A stretch of 64,000 nucleotides of DNA from NCBI GenBank assembly GCA_032191485.1, contig JAVDOI010000011.1, forward strand, positions 22,855,887-22,919,886, written 5' to 3'. Origin of the DNA: Leptoclinus maculatus. Its lineage: Eukaryota; Chordata; Actinopteri; Perciformes; Stichaeidae. The notes under the pieces are model-generated. The model was given only the letters and a program-made list of their open reading frames with translations, was not told the origin of the DNA and did not search any database. The position numbers were made by a program, and so were the translations under genes. Positions 13,713 to 26,355 of the stretch are shown here, piece by piece. Each line of letters opens with the position of its first letter. The first letter of the stretch is position 1.

Positions 13713-14105
13713 TATACTTCACGCGCTGTTCATTGCAGTATTCTCCGAAACACCAGAGGGCGTACAAACAAATGGACTCTGAACGAGTGTAGCCGGCAAA
13801 ACGGCATAAACGAAGCTCCACAATGATTGTAAATAATTGTCTTTATTAGGACAGTTTAGAGCATCTTTCAAAGTGGCATAAATCCAATCAAACCGATGGA
13901 TCATTTTTAAATACTGAATTTATACCAAATCTTCCAACATATTATTTTATTGAGATAAGTTCCTTTAAGCATGTATAGAAAGATCATTTTGGACAGAGAA
14001 AACGTAAGCCTCAGATTGTCTTGCTGTTTTGTATTTAATAAATGCCGCTTACTTCTTTCTTTTGTTAATTAAACAGTATAGGTTGTTTGAAAGACGAGTC
14101 GCTAA

Positions 14106-14140
<35 letters not shown>

Positions 14141-14230
14141 CCTCGTGTGAGGGTGAATACATTTCAGTCTGTTTGATAGCATTAGACAGAGGGCAGATTG
14201 TGGTCAACTCCATTTATTCAGCATTGACGC

Positions 14231-14607
14231 TTGTGTGTTTGTGTGTTTCCACCATCGGTGTGGGTTATACGTGTGTGTGTTTGTGTGTTTCCACGATCGG
14301 TGTGGGTTATACGTGTGTGTTTGTGTGTTTCCACGATCGGTGTGGGTTATACGTGTGTGTTTGTGTGTTTCTACCATCGGTGTGGGTTATACGTGTGTGT
14401 TTGTGTGTTTCTACCATCGGTGTGGGTTATACGTGTGTGTTTGTGTGTTTCCACCATCGGTGTGGGTTATACGTGTGTGTTTGTGTGTTTCTACCATCGG
14501 TGTGGGTTATACGTGTGTGTTTGTGTGTTTCTACCATCGGTGTGGGTTATACGTGTGTGTTTGTGTGTTTCTACCATCGGTGTGGGTTATACGTGTGTGT
14601 TTGTGTG
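14231..14607. repeat. 40-bp minisatellite, about nine copies
   Basis: The unit is built from TTGTGTGTTTCTACCATCGG and TGTGGGTTATACGTGTGTGT, repeating at exactly 40 bases after a 42-base first unit. Copies differ at CTACC/CCACC/CCACG before ATCGG. The + strand unit is stop-free, so three overlapping frames (239, 155 and 144 codons) cross it; these are artefacts of the repeat. Confidence 0.96.
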
Positions 14608-15129
14608 CATGGTGTCCCTGTGTTTGTGTGTGTGTATGTGTGTGTTGCACTACAAGCCTCATATGCTGATAGATGCTGTTGTAGCTCCATGGCACTGAAT
14701 GAAGGCAGTAACCCACACATTCATTACCATATTCATGCAGCTCACTAAATAGATTGCGTGTGTGTGTGTGTGTGTGTGTGTGGTTTGCGCAACTAATTTT
14801 GAGGAGTCATTTTGAAAATGGTAAATTCTGTCTCTCTCTTTCTCACACTTCTTCTCGACGCCTTTCACACACACACACATATAAATCTCTATCCAGGCTA
14901 AAGCTTATTCTCATAAAATGTGTTCAGAGAAAAGAAGTAACCATCAAGTCGGCTGTGTGCTGAAATTGAACATCAGCTCAAAAACATTGGGCCAAATGGC
15001 GGGCACTCTCTCTCTCCCTCTCTCATTCTAATCTCGTTCTCTCACCTTCTTTCTCTCTTTTCTCCTTTTTTTGCCTCTATTCTTTTCCCTCTCACTTGGG
15101 TGTAAATTGCCCTGCAGTGGTGATAGACT

Positions 15130-15164
<35 letters not shown>

Positions 15165-15231
15165 TCCATCTATTTTTTTTCTCATGACTGTGCGTCTGTG
15201 TCTGTGTTTGTGAATGTCAAGATCATTACCT

Positions 15232-15236
<5 letters not shown>

Positions 15237-15278
<42 letters not shown>
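15237..15278. repeat. (TG)n microsatellite
   Basis: About 42 bases of TG. A second run of about 29 bases lies at 15132-15160. Confidence 0.99.
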
Positions 15279-15282
<4 letters not shown>

Positions 15283-15657
15283 CAGGTCAGGTCAAGCTAT
15301 TATTATGGCAGCAGCTGTAGTGGTATTGCAGGGGATTGTGGGAGCATGCAGACAGGCTGGGGGCTCTGAAGGGCTTTGTGTTTGAGTGACAGGCGCCCTG
15401 CACACACACACCACATAACATACAGTCCTCAAGCTATTAAACATAACAGAACATACCTTTTTAATACTTTATATGAGGAAATAATGATTCAACCTTTGGG
15501 CAGTTCTTTAGAAGCACTTATTGTTTTTATTGGTCCGTCTGGAAAAACATCCTCAGAGTGAAGCAGGGTTGTCTCGGGACTATTAATTTGAGCTAACTAC
15601 TGTCAGTAGAGCACCACCCGCGCAAACTCAAAGTTCGTCATTGCTTTCATATTTGTG

Positions 15658-15884
15658 TTAGGGATGTCAATAACGAATCGACAGTGAGAATTTTCATGGA
15701 TAAGTTTTGTCAGTAAAACAGTAAAATACAAAGCTGAGCGAAACCTTTTAGGAGAAAAGCTGGTCCACCTTAAAAAGTCCATTTTAAAGTCAGCCCACCT
15801 TAAGTGAACCTGAACTGGAGTTGTTCCTAACTTCGGGGCTAAGCCCCTTTATTTAAATCAGCAGGTGGCAAGAACGACACGGGA
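15658..15884 (+). repeat. Dispersed family R4, copy 1
   Basis: TTAGGGATGTCAATAACG opens the copy; AAGCTGGTCCACCTTAAA, CCTGAACTGGAGTTGTT and AATCAGCAGGTGGCAA follow. The same blocks in the same order occur at 22051-22213. The TAGGGATG start suggests a hAT-type relic. Confidence 0.65.
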
Positions 15885-17301
15885 ACTTCTAAACGTAGGT
15901 CTTGAGGAGATGTAATATCTCTTCACCCTGACAAATAATCTGTACAGACACACATTGCACTGCTATACGTTCACAGTTATGTTACTGATATCTTCATATT
16001 CATTGTCAAACACGCTCTATCTTGCACTACACTGGCGGAAACCCTGATCCAGGAAGACACAAACAGCTGACAAACTTGCAGTTCAACTGGGGAAGTGGCT
16101 GCATGTGTCCACAACAATGCAAACAAACAGGACAAATGCTGTGCTACTAAAATACACAACCTGACATCTTTAATAGACAGTAGACTAACCGTTCTATTTA
16201 GATATGAGAAACATTCAACTTCTCAAGGAATGGGATGATGTTTCCAAGTCAAACTGATGTTTCAACTTGCCATCATGAGAACATTGAGTTGAGGACATTC
16301 ACCAAATAACACGATAAAACTTGTTGACATATGAATGCAATTCTCCTCAAAACCTTGTTTGCTAGTTCGAGAACAAAACACTTCCTCACCTTCTTTGTGT
16401 CTCCTCAGAGATCGGGATCACAGACAAGGCGAGGAACACTTGTATTCTATTTTTCACTTTATATGCATTTTTTTGGAGAAACCTCAATGATAAAACCGTC
16501 AGCCAAACAAAAAACAAACCAAAGAAAGTATATTTAGATTTCTGACTCCGTTTGAATGTGTTCAGCCCCAAAAAAACCTCTCTGCACTTTTCCAAACTTT
16601 GCCATTTATCCGGGCTTATTTTCACTCTGCCCGTTTGGGAGCATCCATATGCAAATAGAGCTGACGGCAATGATATATATATATAATGATAACACCTCGC
16701 CCACACATTTAATATGCCTACAGACACATGCAGCTGACCCCCCCCCCGCTCATCCACATATACGCTCACCTACACAGATTAATGCACGAGCGCCAGCAAA
16801 GGCAGCGATGAATGAATAATTGGGAGTTTGCTTTGGTTATAACCTGCAGCTACATGACCCCGTGGTGGCTCTAATGTGTTTGAGTGTGTATATGAATGTG
16901 TGTGTGTGACCTGTGTTATACATTGTCTGAAACAAAAGGCATTAGTCCAGTAGACCAAACTAATGTGGGTTTCTATTAATGCGATGCCCTCGCTGCATCT
17001 GCGTGTGTGTGTGTGTGTGTGTATTATCCCCTGTTAGGTGTTGAATGGACTGCACTCACACCTTCAATTTGTGTCAGCTCATTAATTTACAACCACAAAG
17101 TCAGGTGGGTCTATTCATTACTTCATTTTTAACACACACACATTTCCAACTCCATTCAAACCTCTCTCTCATACCCACCCACACTGACAAACACACACAC
17201 ACACACACACACACATTCCTATGCACGCAGCGAGTTATTATGACTCTAGTCCTCTGAATATCTGGCAACCTTGTCAATGATTAAATGACTGCTGTTAAAT
17301 A

Positions 17302-17303
<2 letters not shown>

Positions 17304-17393
<90 letters not shown>
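17304..17393. repeat. (GT)n microsatellite, 90 bases
   Basis: One of the longest uninterrupted dinucleotide runs in the window. Another GT run follows at about 17469-17505. Confidence 0.99.
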
Positions 17394-17395
<2 letters not shown>

Positions 17396-17466
17396 GAGAA
17401 AGAGACGTGGATGAGTGCTAAATCATTTGAGAGTGAGAAATTGATTGTGTGTACAATAAATCTGCT

Positions 17467-17508
<42 letters not shown>

Positions 17509-17884
17509 TTAATACTACATTAAATCCATCCTGCCTCTGTATGACTTAATGCATATTGCTAAATCTATAAATGTAACCAATTAAGCGGGCGGCCGTAAAT
17601 CTGTGCCGCGAACTCATGCAAATGAAGTCCTTAAATCTCCGGATGTGACTGAACTCAACACAAATTACACTCGACACATTTTCACTGTGTGCCCAAACGG
17701 GAGCTGACTTCTGGCTTTGGCAGAAACTCCACGAGGGGTGTAGCCATATAAGGCTGGACACAATAGGGGGGGGGGGACCGCAAAGCTACTGTCGGCATAC
17801 AATGTGTATTCCCTACGAGAAGTAACTCCGCAGTTTTTTTGCATGTTTTCGTTCAAAATCCAGCAAAATGTGTCATTTCCCGCT

Positions 17885-18165
17885 CGCTACATGCAAACAA
17901 GTTTATTTTGTCTTTTCAAAATAAACTTCCGACTCCACAGGATACAACTCAGTTAGGTTTAGGCAACAACACTACTATTAAAGATCCTCATTTTGGGTTT
18001 AAATAACTACGGAAGTGCCGTTAAGCAAGTTTTGTGAGAAATAAATCATTGACCTTTTTGTTTTCACACTGACGAACAGCGGTGTCCTGCGTCAAAGGTC
18101 GCTATTTGTTAGTCAGCATTGCATTTGGCTACATAACATCATCTTTCTTTATATTCACATCTGCA
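17885..18165 (+). repeat. Dispersed family R5, copy 1
   Basis: Contains TTCAAAATAAACTTC, AACAACTCAGTTAGGTTTAG-like text, GGCAACAACACTACT, GGGTTTAAATAACTACGGAA and GAAATAAATCATTGACC. Copies 2 and 3 are in the same orientation. Confidence 0.7.
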
Positions 18166-19784
18166 GGTTATAATGGGAGGAGCCCTGCTGATTGTAAACT
18201 TGGTCTTAAGTCTTTATCATTATAAAAAAATACAGAAATAAATGAGAGAGAATGGACCATGCAGTAATAGCTAATTGGGTCATGTAGAGTTTTCTAACAG
18301 AAGTTCTTGCATGCAAGATGACGGTTCCTAAACTTTAACTCGACATTTTTAATTTCTGGTCAAGTCGCTCTTGTATAAAAATGACACCAGTGCGACATCT
18401 GTGTCGAGCTTCACCCTAACCGCGCCCAATGTCTGAATGAACTTCAAACTATCTACACTTGTGTGGTTCTTTTTGGCCCACATGCATCATGAACCGTCCT
18501 GCTGCTCTGCCTACTAGCAGTCCCTGTCCCTGTTCACTGTACTGACAATTGGATTACTTTTTGTTCTCTCCCCATTATCTGGTCATATCCAAATAACGTA
18601 TTTGTATTTACAACCCTAATCCCAGTATTGCATAATCAATAACCAAGAGGAAAACAATTAGGATGTGAGGCTGTGGAGGTCTTTTTTGGGGTAGATGACA
18701 GAACCAGAGGCTTTACTGCTGCAGGGTGGCAGGCTCTACTTCATAGGGAAGTGTCTGGAGGCTTCATTTAAAACAGGATGCATCCATCTGAGCCTCAGAC
18801 CACGAGAGGGGGGGGGGGGGGGGGGGAGTCAGAGGACCAAAGGACGGAGAGAAAAGAAGAAGAAAAAAAAGGAAAAGAGAAGGAGCACAGAGGGAGAGGA
18901 TGGACAGGGGGAGGAGGGAAGCTCCTTGTCATTTTCCATCTTGACCTCTACGTCTCACCAGCTCCTACTTGTCTTCCATCTACAACTTGTTTTCTGTTCG
19001 TTACAGTTGACCGGGTCCCCCCCCCCCCCCCCCGCCCCCACACACACACACACACACCTCCGACATTGCAGCACTTCCTCTCTTCATCTCTCTGTCTTCA
19101 TTTGGCCTCGACCGCCTTCTCTTCCTTTACTTTGAATCTCTGTCTCGCTGTCTCTCACATTTTGTTCTTCAATGATTGCTATTTTTTCAGTTTTTCAGTT
19201 TCTTGCAACACATCTCAGGGACAACATTTTTGGGGTGAAATGAGTTCATTAAAACAAAAGAAAAAATCATTTGTCTCTCTTTTGATTCTTTTTCAATGAA
19301 GATGTTCAGTTACAACTACTACACTTGCTTTTGTGTCACTCCCTCCCGTCATGCCTTTGACGTGTACAGTACAGTTACATCTTCTACATGCATCTCTTTG
19401 AATCTTTTACCGTGTTTGCCCCTCTAACAGGCTCACGGAAAACACACATTTCTATCAAATTGAATTCAATATTTATTTTGCCTTGAAGGTGAACAAAATG
19501 AGCAAATAAAGCAGATACAATATCCCTGTCTCTCTTTGTGTTTCTCTCTCATCACTCTGTGTCCCTGTAAAGAGTAGTTTATAAACTGTTTTTGATGACC
19601 GGTCATGTTTTGCTTCCCAACCTATTTGAGTTTCTCCCCCTGTTCTCTGTTTCCATCATTGTCTCTCCCCCCTGCAGTGGAGTTGGATTTGGAGTCAGTG
19701 CACAGTCCACTGTGGTCTATAATAATACTTTATATCTGTCACCAAATTCTCAATATTTGTCCGTCTGTTTTTCTCTGCTCGCAG

Positions 19785-19954
19785 TGGACGGATGCATAGA
19801 CTGGTCGGTGGATCTGAAGGAGTACCACGTCCTGGCCAATGAACCTGTTCGGGTGAAATGTGCCTTGTTCTACAGCTACATCCGAACCAACTACACCATG
19901 GCAACCAGCGCCAAGCTGCGCCTCATCTGGTACAAGAACAAAGGAGATGCTGAG
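19785..19954 (+). CDS. il1rapl2: IL1RAPL2-like receptor, coding exon for the start of Ig domain 1
   Basis: This 170-base exon follows a pyrimidine-rich acceptor ending in gcag and stops at donor GAG|gtaaga. The upstream exon supplies the first base of the first codon; the rest reads VDGCIDWSVDLKEYHV and continues through EPVRVKCALFYSYIRTNY to RLIWYKNKGDAE. The family is the IL-1 receptor accessory protein-like receptors: single-pass neuronal membrane proteins with three extracellular Ig domains and a cytoplasmic TIR domain, acting as postsynaptic organisers. The two cysteines (VDGC and VKC) fit the two disulfides of IL-1R-type domain 1, and NYT is an N-glycosylation sequon. From memory of the human proteins, VDGCIDWSVDLK, YSYIRTNY and WYKNKGD fit IL1RAPL2 better than IL1RAPL1; the paralogue call is inference. 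The exon ends in phase 0 and joins the exon at 21162. The signal-peptide exon was not found upstream. Confidence 0.93.
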
Positions 19955-21161
19955 GTAAGACCACTTGGTATGAAAGCCCATGAGGTTGGAGGGTATAGAA
20001 GTCCAACCCTGGCAATCTTAAAGAGACAATAATCAAGATTCAAACATGTCCTGCTTGTATTCGGTTTTATTTATTTAAATAGTTAGGTTTCAAAGCAAAA
20101 AAGTCCGAGCTATTGAATAAATAATAAAAACCAATTACAGTATTAAAATGTAAAGAAAGTGAATACCCTTGAACAAGCACTATTATATCATGCATGGCCA
20201 TGAAACAAAACCAGGATAAAAGAAAAACATATGTCAGGCTGAAATAACAAAATAAACATGATGTATTCTGACAAAGTCTCCTCCATTAAAGACGATACAG
20301 AATATAAAATCAAAGAATTCTTCCTCACTCACAGTTTGAAGTGTTGTTCAGCAGCAGTGTGGTCGGGTGCTACCACTGGTGGTCGGAGACTATTTTTCAG
20401 AAATATTACTGATTAGTTTTATGGAAAAAGTGCTGGAAGTGGAATGCAAAATGTACAATGTTTTACCTGAATTTGCAAATGTAGATTCAGGCTGTGAGGT
20501 TGGATTTGATTGATATCATGGTTTCAGCTCATAACAAAGGAAGCCTGGGCTTTCTTATGGACTCTGTCAGGGTCAACTATTATAACCAGTGAGCAGGATA
20601 TATGCTGTACCATAGAATTTACTGGAAACGTAAATCCATTCTGCATACCGATTCTAAACATGTTTTAAAGTGGTCACACTGGAAAAGGACACTTTAAGCA
20701 GTTCGTATGCACACTATAAAAAAACAAATGTATTGAGTGTAAAAGTGTAAAAGTGTGAAGAGTGTGAAGAGTGTGAAGAATCTCTCTTTACTTTCTTTGG
20801 GTGTGCTTGTGTTTGAGTAATAGCCAATACACAGAAACTAGAGGGACTGATAAATCATACTGTGGTCCCATGTGGTACAATAAAACTCTGTTCCCCTTTT
20901 CTCAGCAGTGTGGTTTATATCTGAATGGTAAAACAGGATTTAGCTGGATTACATTTCGACCTGATGATACATGTAATATGCGTCTCCTAAGCCTATGGGT
21001 GCAATGGTATGCCCTTCTGCTCTGTGGCATTGTATTTCTATTAACTATGTTAATACCAGATAGAGATGGACTTTATGTCTCTGTACTTAACACGCTTGTA
21101 TCTTGTGACAGTTATTGTTTTGTTATTGCTCTAACATTGTGTTCTGTACTGTGCTCTGTAG
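19955..21161 (+). other. il1rapl2 intron, 1207 bases
   Basis: GT-AG intron (gtaaga ... ctgtag) between the first two visible exons. The sequence is AT-rich with no recognisable element except a short run of a 9-base unit (gtgtgaaga) near 20754-20780. An open stretch at 20801-21286 runs through intron into the exon in a shifted frame and is not coding. Confidence 0.9.
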
Positions 21162-21265
21162 GAGCCGATAATCTTCTCGGGTCACAGGCTGAGCAAAGAA
21201 GACGACTCCATCTGGTTCAGATCTGCTATAATGGAAGACAATGGATTCTACACCTGTGTACTAAG
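21162..21265 (+). CDS. il1rapl2: IL1RAPL2-like receptor, coding exon for the end of Ig domain 1
   Basis: This 104-base exon has acceptor ctctgtag and donor CTAAG|gtacct. It begins in phase 0 after the exon ending at 19954 and reads EPIIFSGHRLSKEDDSIWF, then an acidic linker and NGFYTCVLR. The final arginine codon is split two bases to one with the exon at 46551. EPIIFS and the (S)KE(D/E)DSIWF block are strongly conserved in IL1RAPL proteins, and D-x-G-x-Y-x-C is the standard Ig F-strand motif, whose cysteine should pair with the VKC cysteine of the previous exon. There is no stop or frameshift. The donor is weak (gtacct lacks the usual +4/+5 AG) and is followed by a 25.3 kb intron. Confidence 0.93.
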
Positions 21266-22050
21266 GTACCTTCACACACATCTTGACTAATAACGTGACA
21301 CTGTCATGACTCCACCCTAAAGTGATTAAAAACGTGTTTTTGTTACCGCCTAGATTCTCTAAGGAAGCACAGTTTAGGATTATACTGCTCCGGCTGGATG
21401 CATTGTTTATAATGCATCCAGCATCTCTCCCCTCATGGGAGCCATAGGTCAAAGTGCACTGAGCGAAAACACCGACTTTAATTAGAAGTTTTACTTCCAG
21501 CCGCAGCACATTTGCTGCTTAAGACTAAATAATATACAGCGAGGATTTCACCAGCGTGCAAGCAAAATGTTTTTGTCCCGACTCTGCCACTGAGCGGTGC
21601 TCTCTGAGTCGTCAGGGCAACGTGGGTTTCATCGCATGGGAACGGCCGTCGAATAGATTTCTGATTCCGAGTGTTCCGTCTGCAGCCAGGTGCTTCACTT
21701 TCATTGTGTTGGCAAATAGCAGCGCTATTTATGGGATGTTTGAAGAAAAGCAATGTGGGCTTTTTGTTTGAAAATGCTCAGTATCCATGTGAGAGAAAAG
21801 AAATGCCCCTTTGCCTCCTCAGTACTTTAAAACACAGATGAGTCGTATTTCAAAAATAATAATATTCATCATCAACATTCTTATCATATTCACGGTGCGT
21901 ATTTACTCCGTCTTTTGATTCCCTAATATACTGATCAGTTAGTAATAATTAACCATTTAAGCGTTTTACCAATTAATGCAATCAGTTAAGCAGTAAAAAG
22001 AAATATCAATATAAAAGTAAAAATAAGTTGAGCAGAGGAGCTGCTAGTCA

Positions 22051-22213
22051 CTTAAAGGAGAACAGCAGGTCCACCTTAAAGGTAAGTCCACCTTAAAGGT
22101 GAGCCTGAGCCGGAGCTGTTGACCCCCTTCTTTTTAATCAGCAGGTGGCAAACTGATCCGTCCATGAGGGTCGGCTATCGTTCAGAGAAAAATATAAAAA
22201 ATTGCATCCCTAG
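22051..22213 (+). repeat. Dispersed family R4, copy 2
   Basis: CAGGTCCACCTTAAAGGTAA (with a tandem duplication of that block), CCTGAGCCGGAGCTGTTGAC and AATCAGCAGGTGGCAAAC match copy 1. It closes with TTGCATCCCTAG, the inverse of the TAGGGATG start of copy 1, consistent with short inverted termini. Confidence 0.65.
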
Positions 22214-22560
22214 TCATGACTTTATTGCATTTGTTGTGGTCTGTTGGAGAATATCAAGACATTTCTCCTGTCTCTAGGTACTGCAGGTGCGTGTGTGCAT
22301 GTGCATATTTTTGTCCTGCTTTATGGAATGCTGCCAGTTTAGTAAATTGAATATTTACAATATGGCTGTTGGCACAACAGCAGAAACTGGCCTGAGTCCT
22401 ACGTGGCCCTTTAGGGATACGTGTGTGTGTGTGTGTGTGTGTGTGTGACAATTTGTTTGATACTACGGTGGAGGTGGTGGTGGTGGGGGGGTATCAACTC
22501 GCGCACCAGTTGGCTTTGTAGCCCAGAACAAGGCTTAGTGTTGTTTACCTGCAAGCGGAT

Positions 22561-22561
<1 letters not shown>

Positions 22562-22650
<89 letters not shown>

Positions 22651-22663
22651 GTGTGTGTGTGTG
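22562..22663. repeat. (TG)n microsatellite, about 100 bases
   Basis: The TG run is broken only by one TT near 22649-22650. It is the longest dinucleotide run in the window. Confidence 0.99.
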
Positions 22664-23951
22664 CATAATGAACTGAATTAAAATATGTCCTCTGAAAAGT
22701 AAATATTTTGCCTTCAGCAAATATCCATAGGGACAAGTTCATACCCCGGCTTATTTTCCAGTAACCCTGTATGATGATATTTGTTGTGTCAATGTAATGA
22801 ATAACCTTAAAAGAAAACTCAGCTTTTGTTTTTCAATTTGGCTTTTTTTATGAGTTTATTTTAAGCCAGACTTTGAAATAATCTATATTACATTTTTATT
22901 TATTTTGAAGCTCCTGGTGGTTAGGACCTCATTGGCCTGAACTAGTGTCCCCCTCCGGCTGTGACACCTAAATTCATCCTCCATCCTCCACCATATTCAT
23001 TTGCTTTGTTTGTGTGATTTTCTTTTGTAGCCAAACGGGACGACAAACTGTATTTCGTTGTGCAACCATGCGATGTACAATAATAATGAATGAACTCTGA
23101 TGTCCTCTGCATCCCGAGAAATGCTAATTAAGATTCATCAAAAAGACTCTTAAGGTCCACTTAATACATGTTCCAACCACACAGCCTGCATCAGTGGATG
23201 TCGTTTGGTCAGTTGTGATGGAGATAGCTCAGCTATCATCACTTTACCTAAGTACAGAACTTCAGTCACATGATAACAGATGATTGTATTTGGGACAAGA
23301 AATAAGACAATGCATAGTAGAACATCTGACGACAACTGCTGATGAAGTCCATGAGATGTGGTCCAAAGCCCTTCAGGTCAGCTTTCAGGGTCAAGTTTCC
23401 ACATCCAAATAAAGATAATCTGACTGAAGCTATTACATTGGTGAGTATTTCATCATAACTGATAGGAAAGATGGCTGAAACTATGAAAGTAAAACCCAAA
23501 ATGCAGATAACCACAATTATTATTTAACCAAAGACGATATTTCAAGGGATTTTCTCTCTTTGTTTCACTCCTTCAATCATCTGACTTTGAAACTCCAGGG
23601 GGCTTTAACTTAAGTTGCACTAGAGGAACTACTAGATCCTGTTCATCTCCTTCCTCTGCATACCTTCACCTCCACCTTCTCCGTCCCTTCATCTCACCAG
23701 CTGCCTCCATCTCCTTCACCTCTCCTCTGTCTCCTGCTTTCCTTCTTTGGCTCCTGGCTCCTGTTCCATCTTCCTCCCTTACTCTCTCTCTCACTCCTCT
23801 TGTTTTCCCCTGTCTGCACCCGATTCTCTTTACCTCCCCTCATCGTCCTCCCTCTCATCCCCTCGTCCTCCCACTCCTCTGCCTCTCCTCCCTCCTCCTT
23901 TTTTCCTGCCAGAGCTTGACACCTATCCTCCTTAATAGGCTCTCTCACCAC

Positions 23952-23983
<32 letters not shown>

Positions 23984-25829
23984 TTCCATCTCCCCCTCGC
24001 TCGCTCAGCATGACAACCTAATTAGGGCTTGGTGTCTGTCATTGTCTCAGGGTCTCTTATTAACACACACACACACACACACATAGAGGCACAGCACCTC
24101 CTATCCTAGCGTGGAGCTACTAACTGGATCATATTATATGACTAGAAGGTTGTATCTAGGATGTGTAGACGTGCACAGAGAAAGAGAGAATGTGCTTTTA
24201 AATGCGTCCATTGCCCTCGATCTGATGCATATCGTTGATTCTCTGATAAAGAAAACTGCATGTGTTGCCCTTTATAAAGCCAACAGTTGTGACTGATGCA
24301 AGGCGAAGTCCTGTTTACGCCTGAACCACTAAAGACATCACATTAATCTCATTTGCAGCCATTACCCGCCATAGATTGATAAAACGGGTGCAATCTTTTG
24401 TAGAAATGTAACCATGTGTGGTTCCTTCACTTATCTCCATATGATGCCAAGGTTCAACCATTATTCTTCCCTCCGATACGTCAGCCCTCCAGGAATCGGT
24501 GTGGGGTTTCACCTTCACACACACGCTGCCTACACATTGTGCAAATCACTACAAATGGATTGCCTTGGTAACAGTCGGCATCAGTCAATTTTAGTGAGCA
24601 ACAAGGTAAATAATAGAACCGACCGATATGGATGGTGAAACAACAACATAGGAGGAGCCGAGGAGGCATTGAGTCTTACATTTCTCTTGTTGTATCACTA
24701 TTTCACTACATATGAGTGATGCCTTTGTGGGATGCTGGCAGAGGTTAGAAAAACCAAAACCCAAATGACTGATAGCGTATGTGGACAGCAGCAAGTTGTT
24801 TTTGTGTGCCATGAACTGCACACATTGTAAAGTATAGCTCAGGGTGTATAATTAGCTATTAGCACTGTCCTGGAATGTAATTAGGCGGTGGATAGTTTCG
24901 CAGAACAAAGGGAAGACAGTTCTCACTGTAACCAAGTGTTTGTGGCTGTTTAATGAATATTGCAACAGTTTGTCACACTCTCACAATCAGCGCGGGATCA
25001 CTTTGACGTGCGTTTAGAGTTTGGGTGTGGAGCTCAGTGACAGCTAGTAGGGAACAAGAAGGATGGGAATGCATTACATTGGTCATTCTGCAATCAGAAA
25101 GGCAAAAACATCATTAAGTATGGCTGATCAATAAAAGTAAAACTAAATAACTGTCACCTTTGGTTATGATTGATTGAAGATTGACTGATATCTTTATCTT
25201 CATGTCATGAACATAACGTGTCCAACCCTCATGGGTTTATAAGACACCAAAATTACAGCTGCAGTGGACACATTCCATTAAGTTTCATTCAATTACAAAA
25301 TCACAGGTTACTTCACCGCTCGGTCTTAAACTAAATATTCTGCCTTCTCTCCAAGACCTGGCGAGTAAAATCTGCTACAAAAAAAAGGTTCCTTTCCTGA
25401 AGCGCAAGCTCAAGTTTTTCATAGATATCCAGCAAACAAGAAATAAACATAAATGGAAGTGATTTTACTAAAGAGTACATCCCTCATGTCCTCTTAGGAA
25501 GGACAGTAAAAATATAAGTGCACCTCATTCTCGATTTCGCTGAGCTCACACAGCAGATTATGTCCTCCTCCGGAGTGGAATTAAACTTACCGGCTAATAG
25601 TAATTCCTGAGTGTAACTGTGCACATAGGAATCTTTGTCTTTTGTTGAAATTATACTTCACATAAAGTTCAGCACTGTAGTTATTCTTTATGAGACATTA
25701 AGTTCTTAACTTTTGTTTACACCATATACAGTATCAACAGACTCTATTGCATGAGACACAGTTTGGTCCTAATGTCCTGAGTGAAGTTTTAGTTAAAGCT
25801 GTTAAATCTTTTCAATGTATCCTCATGCA

Positions 25830-26220
25830 ACTGTTCGTATGATATCTTACGAAATCGACATTTTTGTGCGTTTTCTTAAGAAGAGAACACGTGTCAATTT
25901 CCGTCGTTACGTGTAGACAGTCGTTTCAAAATAAACTTTGTCTTCACAAGAAACAACTCAGCTAGGTTGAGATGACAAAACCTCTTGGTTAGGTTTAGGA
26001 ATAGATTGTGGAATACTTAGGTTTAGGAATAGATTTTGTTTTACCTAGTTAGGTTTAAGCAACAAAACTACTTAGATAGGTTGAAGAAAAGCTCGTCGTT
26101 TGGGTTAAAATAACTAGTGAAGTGGCGTTACTGAAGAACGCAAGTTACATGTCAAATAAATCAACGCTGACTTCTCGTTTTCCATGGGGAATGAACAGTG
26201 GTCTCCTGGGTGTAAGATCT
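25830..26220 (+). repeat. Dispersed family R5, copy 2
   Basis: TTTCAAAATAAACTTTGTC, AACAACTCAGCTAGGTTGAG, TTGGTTAGGTTTAGGAATAG (locally duplicated), GGGTTAAAATAACTAGTGAA and CAAATAAATCAACGCTGAC align with 17885-18165. Confidence 0.7.
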
Positions 26221-26355
26221 GCTTTTGTGTTCATGTACGAATTATAGCGCATTCTTTTTTGTAGGTATAGCTACAAACGCTGGGGGAGACCAGCCTGGTG
26301 GTTTTACACTGCTGTGGCATAGTTGTCTTATATCTAGTCTATATATGGTCTGGGT

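Larger units (their letters stand above)
1..19784 (+). other. Intronic or 5' sequence upstream of the first visible il1rapl2 exon
   Basis: No exon, RNA gene or intact transposon gene was recognised here. Because the exon at 19785 begins within a codon, at least the last part of this segment must be intron. It holds CA/TG microsatellites, pyrimidine-rich tracts (around 740-1000 and 15010-15090), one hAT transposon (9882-11287), a 40-bp minisatellite (14231-14607) and fragments of dispersed repeat families, listed separately. A predicted signal-peptide exon was looked for and not found. Confidence 0.75.

Noticed and set aside
18695..19299. Two overlapping frames with poly-Gly and poly-Lys
   Set aside because: Caused by G, C and purine homopolymer tracts (18808-18827, 19018-19034); lengths of such tracts are also unreliable in assemblies.
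20801..21286. 161-codon frame overlapping the exon at 21162
   Set aside because: Runs through intron and enters the exon in the wrong frame; the exon frame gives the IL1RAPL sequence and has proper splice sites.
25940..26060. Telomere-like TTAGG repeats
   Set aside because: The GGTTTAGG motifs belong to the dispersed R5 family, not a tandem TTAGGG array.
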